Source: Hanamia caeni (lineage in GTDB: Bacteria > Bacteroidota > Bacteroidia > Chitinophagales > Chitinophagaceae). Taken from it: a stretch of 64,000 bases of DNA. Every line of letters starts with the position of its first letter. The first letter of the stretch is position 1. Shown piece after piece: positions 34,181 through 42,731 of this stretch. Under the pieces are notes generated by a model, which worked only from the letters and a program-made list of their open reading frames with translations, was not told the origin of the DNA and did no database searches. The DNA is taken from contig NZ_RJJR01000002.1 in assembly GCF_003721595.1 (NCBI RefSeq), forward strand, positions 372,001-436,000, in the 5' to 3' direction. The position numbers and the translations under genes were made by a program.

Positions 34181-34709
34181 CATGAGAAAAGCAGTTAAAG
34201 AAACCGCTTTAATTGATGAATAGTGAATAAAATTTACTATATACGAAAGCAAAGAATAATGTTAGATAGAGACCTGGCGGATTTATACGGTGTACAAGCG
34301 ATTCGATTGAGAGCAGGTAAAAAGAAACATTGAGCGTTTCCCTTATAATTTTATGTTTCGGCTCACAGCCAAAGAAGTTGAGATAATGGTATCGCAAAAT
34401 GCGATACCATCAAAACAGCATCTCGGAGGATCTCTGCCTTTATGCTTTTACTGAACATGGCGTGTTGATGCTGGCAAATGTATTAAAAAGTGACCAGGCA
34501 TTAAACGTAAGTACAGAGTAATAGAAATTTTTGTAAAAATGCGGGAAATGTTGTCAACGAATAAAGATATTTTAATGCAGATGCAAAAAATAGAAAAGAA
34601 ATTAACTGCACACGATAATGATATCCGGTTAATTTTTGAAGCGTTGAAGCAATTACTCAGCCCGCCGCACGAACCAAGAAAAAGAATAGGATTCAAACCG
34701 GATAATTAA
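34181..34709 (+). pseudogene. ORF6N-domain DNA-binding protein, decayed by several frameshifts
   Basis: Stitching all three + frames recovers most of an ORF6N protein: ALIDE from an ATG at 34181, then KIYYIRKQRIMLDRDLADLYG, next VKRNIERFPYNFMFRLTAKE and VEIMVSQNAIPSKQHLGGSL, then YAFTEHGVLMLANVLKSDQA and VIEIFVKMREMLSTNKDILM, ending RKRIGFKPDN and TAA at 34707. There is an in-frame stop near 34221 and at least three frame disruptions (about 34300, 34435, 34515). Intact relatives are often mobile-element or phage associated regulators. This copy is a fossil, with no neighbouring phage genes left. Confidence 0.85.
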
Positions 34710-34728
34710 TTGAACAATCGAAGATAAA

Positions 34729-35853
34729 TTAATAATCAATTACCTGTTCTTCCATTACTTCCGGCATCTTTCTGAATTCGTATTGCTGATTTCTAAGCTG
34801 AGGTTCAAAGCCAGCTTCGCGAATTGCATCCTGTATTCCATTAGCTGTGAAGCGGTGCGGCGCTCCGGCAGCGCTTACTACATTTTCTTCAATCATAATA
34901 CTACCAAAATCATTTGCGCCGGCATGAAGACAAATTTGAGCTATTTGTTTGCCTACTGTAAGCCAGCTCGCCTGTATATTCTTTACATTGGGCAGCATGA
35001 TTCGGCTCATGGCTATCATCCTGATGTATTCCTCGGGCGTGGTAAGATTATGTACGCCCCTGATTCTTGCCAGCAAGGTATCCACATCCTGGAATGTCCA
35101 TGGGATAAAATTCAAAAAGCCGACTGCGCCCTCTGGTTTCTCTGCCTGTACGGTGCGAAGCTTTACCAAATGTTCAAATCGTTCTTCGATAGTTTCCACG
35201 TGGCCAAACATCATTGTGGCTGAGGTGGTGAGCCCTATTTTATGGGCTTCACGCATGATATCGAGCCATTCCTGCGAACCACATTTTCCTTTGCTTATCA
35301 GGCGCCTCACCCTGTCTGTCAGTATTTCCGCTCCCGGCCCAGGCATGGAGTCAAGGCCAGCATTTTTAAGCGCCAGCAACACTTCGCGGTGTGTTGATTT
35401 TGAAATTTTGGTGATATGGGCCACTTCCGGCGGCCCGAGCGCATGCAGTTTTAGTTTTGGAAACAATTTTTTCAGTTCCCTGAATAGCGAAACATAATAG
35501 TTCAAATCCAAATCCGGGTGATGACCGCCCTGCAACAGCAACTGCTCGCCTCCGTATCTAAAGGTTTCTTCAATTTTTCTTTTATAGGTTTCGATGTCGG
35601 TAACGTACGCTTCTTTATGCCCCGGAATCCGGTAAAAATTGCAAAACTTACAATTGGCTATGCAAACATTCGTCGTATTTACATTTCTATCGATTATCCA
35701 GGTTACTTTTCCGTGCGGCACCTGGATTTGCCTCAGCTCATCGGCTACGGCCATTAAATCAGCTAAAGACGCGTTTTTAAACAGAAAGCTTCCTTCTTCA
35801 ACTGAAAGAGATTCAAAACGTAAGGCTTTTCTTAATAACTCTGATGTTTTCAT
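34729..35853 (-). CDS. mqnC: Cyclic dehypoxanthinyl futalosine synthase MqnC
   Basis: 374 residues, radical SAM enzyme. Cluster cysteines are C64, C68 and C71 (CIANCKFCNFYR), followed by the GGEQLLLQGGHHPDLDLNYY region and ATMMFGHVE. It acts in the futalosine route to menaquinone, closing the spiro/cyclic intermediate before MqnD. MqnC is distinguished from MqnE by WIIDRNVNTTNVCIANC and by NFIPWTFQDVDT. The presence of this gene implies futalosine-type menaquinone synthesis. No other mqn gene lies in the window. Confidence 0.93.
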   Translation of the reverse strand: MKTSELLRKALRFESLSVEEGSFLFKNASLADLMAVADELRQIQVPHGKVTWIIDRNVNTTNVCIANCKFCNFYRIPGHKEAYVTDIETYKRKIEETFRYGGEQLLLQGGHHPDLDLNYYVSLFRELKKLFPKLKLHALGPPEVAHITKISKSTHREVLLALKNAGLDSMPGPGAEILTDRVRRLISKGKCGSQEWLDIMREAHKIGLTTSATMMFGHVETIEERFEHLVKLRTVQAEKPEGAVGFLNFIPWTFQDVDTLLARIRGVHNLTTPEEYIRMIAMSRIMLPNVKNIQASWLTVGKQIAQICLHAGANDFGSIMIEENVVSAAGAPHRFTANGIQDAIREAGFEPQLRNQQYEFRKMPEVMEEQVIDY

Positions 35854-35942
35854 GTAATTTTTTATCCTTATCTTCTTGGAGAAATAATGAATTTGTTGAA
35901 CAAAAATACATGCATAAATCTTAAATTTAGATTTTATCCGGT

Positions 35943-37127
35943 ATGAGACTGCTCACCTTTTTGGCTTTACTTTTATTCTGCATTTCTGCTGCAGCCCAGG
36001 AAATGTATTGGGAAAAACCAGCCCAGTTCATTACTTCATTTCCTTTCAGGCAATTAAATGGAGGAGTGGTGCTAATCAAAGCACAGTTCAATAATATACC
36101 GGATTCTTTCAATTATATTCTTGATACCGGCAGCGGCGGAATTTCACTTGATTCAACTACCACCGCCACTTACAACATTAAACATGTTCCTTCAGGAAGA
36201 TATATTTATGGCATCGCGGGCGTTCGTAAAGTGGATTACGCACCCCATCAATCCTTAAATTTTCCGGGATTAAAAGTAGATAGTCTTGATTTTTATATTA
36301 ATGATTATGATGTTTTAACAAGTGTGTATGGAATAAAAATAGACGGCATTATTGGCTATAGTTTTTTTTCAAGATATATCGTAAAAATAAATTTTGACAG
36401 CCTGAAGATTAGTGTTTATAAGCCCGGATATATTTCTTATCCGGCCAAAGGCTTGTTGCTTCACCCTCAATTCCAGGGCTTACCAATTTTTCCGGTTACA
36501 TTTAAAGACTCAAAAGAATTTACGCAGAAATTTTTCTTTGATACCGGTGCGGGCTTATGTTTCTTAATAAGCTCACAGCTTAATGAAGACAGTTCTGTAT
36601 TAATAAGACGAAGGAAGCCTGTAGAAATCCAAGTACAGGGAATGGGCGGAAAAAAAAGAATGCATTTAACGCTCATCAAAGAGTTGCAATTGGGAAATTA
36701 TAAATTCAGGAAAGTGCCCACTTACCTTTTTGAGGATGAGTATAACGTACTTGCTTACCCGCAAAGATCCGGCCTTGTAGGGGACGACATTTTCAGACGG
36801 TTCAACCTTATTCTTAATTACCCGAAAAGAGAAATTCACCTTACCCCAAATACTCATTTTCGCGATGATTTCGATTATTCCTATACCGGCATGACGATGT
36901 ATAGCCTCGATGGGCAAATTTATGTTGATGATATTGTAAAAGGCTCGCCTGCAGCAAAGGCCGGCCTGAAAAATGGAGATGCAATTATGGGAATCGAAAA
37001 TAATTTTTCAGGAAATCTTGAAATTTATAAAAATCTCTTGCAAAAAACGGGGTACAGAACTTCAATTTTAATTATGAGACAAAAAGGCCCACTCATGATT
37101 CACTTAAAAATCGGAAGAATAAAGTAA
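35943..37127 (+). CDS. Periplasmic retropepsin-like aspartyl protease with PDZ domain
   Basis: 394 residues. Signal peptide at about 1-19 (ending SAAAQ). Two aspartyl-protease half-sites are visible, YILDTGSGGISLDS (D61) and FFFDTGAGLCFLIS (about D200), so a single chain holds both catalytic aspartates. A PDZ domain closes the protein (about 310-390: DDIVKGSPAAKAGLKNGDAIMGIENN). This architecture is common in Bacteroidota and largely uncharacterised; a periplasmic proteolytic role is inferred. Divergent from mqnC. Confidence 0.88.
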   Translation: MRLLTFLALLLFCISAAAQEMYWEKPAQFITSFPFRQLNGGVVLIKAQFNNIPDSFNYILDTGSGGISLDSTTTATYNIKHVPSGRYIYGIAGVRKVDYAPHQSLNFPGLKVDSLDFYINDYDVLTSVYGIKIDGIIGYSFFSRYIVKINFDSLKISVYKPGYISYPAKGLLLHPQFQGLPIFPVTFKDSKEFTQKFFFDTGAGLCFLISSQLNEDSSVLIRRRKPVEIQVQGMGGKKRMHLTLIKELQLGNYKFRKVPTYLFEDEYNVLAYPQRSGLVGDDIFRRFNLILNYPKREIHLTPNTHFRDDFDYSYTGMTMYSLDGQIYVDDIVKGSPAAKAGLKNGDAIMGIENNFSGNLEIYKNLLQKTGYRTSILIMRQKGPLMIHLKIGRIK

Positions 37128-37240
37128 GCAGTAAACGAGCCTTTATTGCTTATTTATATTTTGAGGCCATCGGTTTCCGGGTATTTTTTGTTTTTATCAT
37201 CTATTTGGCAAATGCTTTCGTTTGCCGCAATTTTGCAGCT

Positions 37241-38482
37241 ATGATAAACTTTGAAAAATTTGTATTAGATAACGGGCTTCGGGTGATAGTTCATGAGGAT
37301 AAAAGCACCCCAATGGCCGTGGTAGATGTAATGTATGATGTAGGTGCGCGTGATGAAGATGAAGCGCATACGGGGTTTGCTCACTTGTTTGAACATCTGA
37401 TGTTTGGAGGAAGCATGCACATTGAATCTTATGATGAACCGCTGCAAATGGCCGGAGGTGAAAATAATGCTTATACGACCAACGACCTTACCAACTATTT
37501 TTGCCAGCTGCCCGCAGAAAATATAGAAACTGCATTTTGGCTGGAAAGCGACCGGATGTTTTCTCTTGCCTTTAGCCCCAACTCTTTGGAAGTGCAACGA
37601 AAGGTGGTAATAGAAGAATTTAAAGAGCATTACATTAATAAACCTTATGGTGATGTATGGCATAAACTGCGCGACCTTTCCTATAAAGTTCATCCTTATA
37701 AGTGGATGACAATTGGAAAAGACATCAGCCATATTGAACAGGTTACCTTGCAGGAAGTGAAGGATTTTTTTCGCAAACACTATACGCCTTCCAATGCAAT
37801 ACTTACCGTAGCGGGCAATGTTACAACAGACCAGGTGAAGAAACTTGCAGAGAAATATTTCGGCGATATTCCTGCCGGTGATAAATATGTGCGCAATATC
37901 AGGCAGGAACCTAAACAGGAAAAATCAAGGATGATGGAAGTGGCGGCGCCGGTGCCGCTGGATGCGTTATACAAATCATGGCACATGGGCGCCAGGCTTG
38001 ATAATGGCTATTATGTCGCAGAAATAATTACTGAAATTTTGGGTGGCGGCACTTCATCCCGATTGTTTCAAAAACTCGTGAAGGAAAAACAGCTTTTTAG
38101 CGACATCGATTGTTCGCACATGGGAAGTATTGATCCCGGATTACTGACTATCAGCGGCAGGCTGGTAAAAGGCATTTCACCCGAAACAGGCGAAGACGCC
38201 GTATTCGAAGAGTTGGAAAAAATAAAAACTGAAATGATAAGCGTGGTTGAATTAGAAAAAGTAAAAAACAAAACGGAAAGCATGCTGGCTTTTGAAGACA
38301 TCAGCTTAATGAACCGCGCAAACAGCCTGGCCAACTATGAATTGCTGGGCGATGCCAACCTGATGAATACTGAACTGGAAAAATATCATGCAGTAACGAG
38401 GGAAGAAATCCTGGAAGAATGCCGAAAAATATTTTCCGATGATAATAGTAGTACGCTGTATTACAGATCTACAGTAAAATAG
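37241..38482 (+). CDS. M16 family zinc metallopeptidase (pitrilysin type)
   Basis: 413 residues from ATG 37241. An in-frame TTG 36 nt upstream adds a Cys/Phe-rich segment not expected here. The inverted zinc motif HLFEH (H48, E51, H52) with the downstream glutamate in RKVVIEEFKEH gives the zinc site. No signal peptide; single M16 core with the inactive C-terminal half (about 190-400) including the GGGTSSRLFQKL motif. It probably works as one chain of a two-subunit or homodimeric clamp-like peptidase in the cytoplasm. Members often occur as tandem M16 pairs; only one is here. Confidence 0.92.
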   Translation: MINFEKFVLDNGLRVIVHEDKSTPMAVVDVMYDVGARDEDEAHTGFAHLFEHLMFGGSMHIESYDEPLQMAGGENNAYTTNDLTNYFCQLPAENIETAFWLESDRMFSLAFSPNSLEVQRKVVIEEFKEHYINKPYGDVWHKLRDLSYKVHPYKWMTIGKDISHIEQVTLQEVKDFFRKHYTPSNAILTVAGNVTTDQVKKLAEKYFGDIPAGDKYVRNIRQEPKQEKSRMMEVAAPVPLDALYKSWHMGARLDNGYYVAEIITEILGGGTSSRLFQKLVKEKQLFSDIDCSHMGSIDPGLLTISGRLVKGISPETGEDAVFEELEKIKTEMISVVELEKVKNKTESMLAFEDISLMNRANSLANYELLGDANLMNTELEKYHAVTREEILEECRKIFSDDNSSTLYYRSTVK

Positions 38483-38574
38483 CCTGCCAGTGGGTAAATA
38501 AATTTCAAAGATTTTTGTTTTAATGTTTTTAAAAAAATAGCAAATTTCGGGTGCAAAAAACTTTATCACGTTTT

Positions 38575-38582
38575 TATCTTTG
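38575..38582 (+). promoter_or_regulatory. -7 box TATCTTTG for the AraC-Ogt gene
   Basis: Perfect TAnnTTTG match, 26 nt before the ATG at 38609. No -33 TTG at normal spacing was identified. Confidence 0.5.
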
Positions 38583-38608
38583 CTCTTCAAGAAATACAAG
38601 AATTTAAA

Positions 38609-39466
38609 ATGGAAGAGCAGCAAAAAATTGATTTTGAAAGAATAGTCTCAGCGATTGATTATATTAAAATCAATTTCAAATCTCAACCCACCCTGGAGCA
38701 GGTAGCTGCACAGGTTTTTTTGAGCCCACATCATTTTCAAAGAATGTTTACCAGGTGGGCAGGCACCAGCCCAAAAAAGTTTCTTCAATACATTAGTGTT
38801 CAATATGCCAAGTCTTTACTTTCTGAAAATAAAAAAACACTTTTTGATACCTCTATTGAATCAGGGCTGTCGGGAAGCAGCCGCCTGCACGATCTTTTTA
38901 TCGGTATCGAAGGGATGACACCCGGCGAGTATAAAAATGGCGGAGAAAACTTATCCATCAATTATGATTTTTTTCAAAGCCCTTTTGGCAAAACCATAGT
39001 GGCCTCTACTAATAAGGGAATTTGCCATCTTGCTTTTACAGATGATGAACCAAGCGCTGTGCAGGTATTGAAAAAGAGGTTTCCTAATGCCCTTTTTCAA
39101 AAAAAACCAGACGACATCCAGAGGAAGGCGGCAGGCATTTTTTCTGCAGACTGGAACAATTTACCGCTCATAAAACTTCACCTCAAAGGCAGCGACTTTC
39201 AGCTTAAAGTATGGGAAGCATTATTAAAAATTCCTGTTGGTAAACTAACCACCTACGGCAAAATAGCCGGAGATATTAAAATGCCCAAAGCGCCCCGTGC
39301 AGTGGGTACAGCAGTGGGCGCAAACCCGGTGGCATGGCTTATCCCCTGCCATCGTGTAATTCAATCTTCAGGAATATTTGGCGGCTATCATTGGGGAACT
39401 GCAAGAAAGGCGGCCATTGTTGGATGGGAAGCGGCTAAAATAAATGAAAATAATCTTTTAGAATGA
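38609..39466 (+). CDS. AraC-type HTH fused to O6-methylguanine-DNA methyltransferase
   Basis: 285 residues. N-terminal AraC helix-turn-helix pair (about 10-110: TLEQVAAQVFLSPHHFQRMFTRWAG, GMTPGEYKNGG). The C-terminal Ogt/MGMT domain has its acceptor cysteine C247 in IPCHRVIQSSG and the KVWEALLKIPVGKLTTYGKIA helix. It lacks the N-terminal zinc/phosphotriester domain of Ada, so it corresponds to the AlkB-less Ada C-half plus AraC found in many bacteria. Roles: direct repair of O6-alkylguanine and probably self-regulated transcription. Convergent with purD. Confidence 0.93.
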   Translation: MEEQQKIDFERIVSAIDYIKINFKSQPTLEQVAAQVFLSPHHFQRMFTRWAGTSPKKFLQYISVQYAKSLLSENKKTLFDTSIESGLSGSSRLHDLFIGIEGMTPGEYKNGGENLSINYDFFQSPFGKTIVASTNKGICHLAFTDDEPSAVQVLKKRFPNALFQKKPDDIQRKAAGIFSADWNNLPLIKLHLKGSDFQLKVWEALLKIPVGKLTTYGKIAGDIKMPKAPRAVGTAVGANPVAWLIPCHRVIQSSGIFGGYHWGTARKAAIVGWEAAKINENNLLE

Positions 39467-39479
39467 GGAGAGTTAAAAA

Positions 39480-40793
39480 TCAATCTACAAATTCATATCC
39501 AATATCGCCGCGGTAGTTCATTCCTTCAAATGAAATCTCATCCAGAATACTTTTTGAAAGTTCAATTGCATCGCCCAGCCCATCCGCCATTGCAGATACC
39601 GCCAGCACTCTTCCTCCGTTGGTAACAGTTTTGGCGCCCACTTTTTTTGTGCCTGCATGAAAAACCTGTGCGCCCATTCCTTCGTCGTTAATATGTTTGA
39701 TAGCTTCGGGGTTTTCAAGATAATTGAATGCTATCTCCTTATCCTTTTCATAATCGCCCGGGTAGCCGCCGCTGACCGCGACGATGGTTACTGCATCATT
39801 TTTTTCGACTTCTATTTTTCGTTCATCTAATTTTTGCTGATGCATGGCAACTAATAATTCCACCAAATCATTTTTTAAACGAATTAAAACAACTTCCGTT
39901 TCAGGGTCGCCCATTCTGCAGTTATATTCAATCACCACCGGCTCTTCAGCTACTTTTATCAAACCGAAAAAAATAAAGCCTTTGTAATCAATTTCTTCCT
40001 TTTGCAATCCTTTAATGGTTGGCTCAATAACCTGGTCGGCAATTTTTTTCATGAAATGATCTGTAGCAAAAGGCACGGGGCTTATGGCTCCCATACCGCC
40101 TGTATTTGGCCCTACATCGCCCTCGCCTATTTTTTTATAATCTTTAGCCTCCGGCAGCACTACATAATTTTTCCCATCCGTCAATACAAAAACACTTAAT
40201 TCAATTCCATCCAAAAATTCTTCTACCACCACCTTTTTGCCAGCGTTTCCGAATTTGGATTTTTGAATCATCAGCTCGTATTCGCTTAGCGCTTCTACAT
40301 AATTATTGCAGATGATTACGCCTTTTCCGGCAGCCAGGCCATCCGCTTTTAATACTACCGGCAAGGGATGGTGCTGAATGTATTCCACTCCCTCATCAAA
40401 ATTTGTAATATCAAATTCCTTGTATTTTGCTGTGGGGATTGAGTATTTTTTCATGAATGCTTTCGCAAAAGCTTTGCTTCCTTCCAGTTTCGCCCCTTCT
40501 TTTGATGGCCCGGTGATTATGATACTTTTTAATTTTTCATCCTCCGAAAAAAAATCAAAAATGCCATTGACCAACGGCTCTTCAGGGCCTACCACTACCA
40601 AATCAATTTTATGCTGAAGACATATTTTTTTAACCGCCCCGAAATCATTGATATCGATTTCTATATTTTGGCCCAATTCAGCAGAGCCGGCATTGCCTGG
40701 CGCAATCCATAATTTATCACATAATTTACTTTGGCTGATTTTCCAGCAATAAGCATGTTCTCTGCCGCCTGATCCGAGAATTAGAATATTCAA
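39480..40793 (-). CDS. purD: Phosphoribosylamine-glycine ligase PurD
   Basis: 437 residues, normal length, ATP-grasp fold. Motifs: NILILGSGGREHAYCWKI at the N-terminus, VVGPEEPLVNGI, KADGLAAGKGVIIC (ATP grasp), GPNTGGMGAISPV and EYNCRMGDPETEVVL. It joins glycine to phosphoribosylamine in de novo purine synthesis. It is alone here on its strand and divergent from the first POT transporter. Another purine gene, purA, lies at the end of the window. Confidence 0.96.
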   Translation of the reverse strand: MNILILGSGGREHAYCWKISQSKLCDKLWIAPGNAGSAELGQNIEIDINDFGAVKKICLQHKIDLVVVGPEEPLVNGIFDFFSEDEKLKSIIITGPSKEGAKLEGSKAFAKAFMKKYSIPTAKYKEFDITNFDEGVEYIQHHPLPVVLKADGLAAGKGVIICNNYVEALSEYELMIQKSKFGNAGKKVVVEEFLDGIELSVFVLTDGKNYVVLPEAKDYKKIGEGDVGPNTGGMGAISPVPFATDHFMKKIADQVIEPTIKGLQKEEIDYKGFIFFGLIKVAEEPVVIEYNCRMGDPETEVVLIRLKNDLVELLVAMHQQKLDERKIEVEKNDAVTIVAVSGGYPGDYEKDKEIAFNYLENPEAIKHINDEGMGAQVFHAGTKKVGAKTVTNGGRVLAVSAMADGLGDAIELSKSILDEISFEGMNYRGDIGYEFVD

Positions 40794-40977
40794 AACAAAT
40801 TAATTTTTAGATGAGCAAAAAGGTTTGGCAAGTTATGAAACTTACCGTTTCTGTTCCTTCTGAAAACTCTTAACATCAATTTATCTAAAATGCACGATGT
40901 ATTTAAAATTAATTACTATTTTACAACCTCTTCCTACAAAACTTTAAAATTTATCAAAAACACCTTAATAGCTACTT

Positions 40978-42528
40978 ATGCAGAAAACAACCGAGAACAC
41001 AGGGCATCCTCCGGCATTATTTATTCTATTCTTTACCGAAATGTGGGAAAGATTTAGTTATTATGGAATGCGCGCGCTATTGGTTTTGTTTCTCGTAACA
41101 TCTTTGATAGATGGCGGATGGGCCTGGGAAAGAAAAGAAGCGCTGCAGCTTTATGCAGTATATACAGGCCTGGTTTATCTTACACCCATCATCGGCGGAT
41201 GGATAGCAGATAAATTTACAGGTTACAGAAAAGCCGTGATCATCGGTGCCATCATAATGACCGCCGGGCACGCCTGCATGGCTGCCGAAACTCACGCTTT
41301 TTTTTATACAGGCCTTGCCTGTTTAATTCTTGGAAATGGTTTGTTTAAGCCAAATATTTCATCCATTGTAGGCCAGTTGTATACCAACGAAGGCTCCAAA
41401 AAAGATGCTGCTTATACAATATTTTATATGGGCGTGAATGCCGGTGCATTCCTTGGTATTTTGCTATGCGGATACATTGGTGAAAAAGTGGGCTGGAGCT
41501 ACGGTTTTGGTTTAGCCGGAATATTTATGTTTTTAGGTATGCTGCAATTTGCTTTTGCACAAAAAATATTTGGCAGCATTGGCCTTTCGCCCAAAAAAGA
41601 AGAAGAATTAGCTACAATAGATCCTCATGCAAATCCGGTTACTGAGGAAATTGTGGAAGAAAGCCATTTATCAAAAAAGATCATTCGCGACAGGATTTTT
41701 GTTATTGTAGTTTTTTCGATTTCCACTATTTTTTTCTGGATGGCATTTGAACAAGCCGGAGGCTCAATGACCATTTTTGCAAAAGACTACACAAATAGGG
41801 TTTTATCGGGCGAAAGCGCCGCCATTTTTAAATGGGTAAATGCGCTGCTGGTAGTAGTGCCGATGATTATCCTCACCATTGTTTTAATCAATCTTTTCAA
41901 AAAAACTTTTAAAAAATATGCATTGTCAAATGCATTCCTCGCTTTAAGCTTCATCATCATTTGGGGATTAATTTTCTGGATGCTTAATAAGGAATTTACT
42001 GCTCCGGTAGCAGAAGTGCCCGCCTCGTGGTTTGGCATTTTAAATTCATTTTTTATAATCACTTTTGCGCCCTTATTTTCAAAAATCTGGGAAAGCCGGT
42101 TTAATCCATCCGGCCCGGTAAAATTCGGGCTGGGCCTCGTTTTGCTTGGTATCGGATTTGCCATCCTGGCCTTCGGCGGATTGTCTATCGAAAAGGGCGC
42201 CCAAACTGCTTCTGTAAGCATGGTGTGGCTAATTCTTGCCTATCTTTTTCACACATTAGGCGAGCTTTGTGTTTCGCCGGTGGGGCTTTCTTATATCAGT
42301 AAACTTTCGCCCGTAAAGATTCTCGGCCTCATGTTCGGAATTTGGTTTGTAGCCACCTTTATTGCCAATACTTTAGCAGGCCTTACCGGAAGCCTGATAG
42401 ACAGCATCACACAGCAATATTCTATTTCCACCTTCTTTATGATTTTTACTGTAATCCCGATAGCCGCCGGGCTTGTTATGTTTGGGTTGAATAAATCGCT
42501 GATTAAAAAGATGCATGGCATTCATTAA
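40978..42528 (+). CDS. POT/PTR-family proton-coupled oligopeptide transporter (copy 1)
   Basis: 516 residues with about 14 hydrophobic segments. The signature EMWERFSYYGMRALL on TM1 (ExxERFxYYG, proton coupling) and the GGWIADKFTGYRKAVIIG loop are those of POT transporters. Residues after TM7 form a short loop. Inner membrane, di/tripeptide:H+ symport by family; direct substrate not shown. It is followed 203 bp later by a second, longer POT paralogue on the same strand. Confidence 0.93.
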   Translation: MQKTTENTGHPPALFILFFTEMWERFSYYGMRALLVLFLVTSLIDGGWAWERKEALQLYAVYTGLVYLTPIIGGWIADKFTGYRKAVIIGAIIMTAGHACMAAETHAFFYTGLACLILGNGLFKPNISSIVGQLYTNEGSKKDAAYTIFYMGVNAGAFLGILLCGYIGEKVGWSYGFGLAGIFMFLGMLQFAFAQKIFGSIGLSPKKEEELATIDPHANPVTEEIVEESHLSKKIIRDRIFVIVVFSISTIFFWMAFEQAGGSMTIFAKDYTNRVLSGESAAIFKWVNALLVVVPMIILTIVLINLFKKTFKKYALSNAFLALSFIIIWGLIFWMLNKEFTAPVAEVPASWFGILNSFFIITFAPLFSKIWESRFNPSGPVKFGLGLVLLGIGFAILAFGGLSIEKGAQTASVSMVWLILAYLFHTLGELCVSPVGLSYISKLSPVKILGLMFGIWFVATFIANTLAGLTGSLIDSITQQYSISTFFMIFTVIPIAAGLVMFGLNKSLIKKMHGIH

Positions 42529-42731
42529 GCAGCACCGGTTTTTTACCAGCCAATAACAACCGTTTTATTTAAGAAAAAAATAAAAAAAGGCATTATTTAT
42601 CGCTCTACTATTTGAAAGGTTTGTATCGCTGACGATGGGATATGTATCGGCCTGTAATAAAAAATTAGCAGCTTTTTTTAAAATCTGTGTACTTTAGAAT
42701 TCATTAAAAATAATTTTAAACCAAACACAGT

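Noticed and set aside
34108-34728. Intact phage or defence genes next to the ORF6N fossil
   Set aside because: recX and mqnC flank it directly; no integrase, terminase, restriction or Abi-like ORF is visible on either strand.
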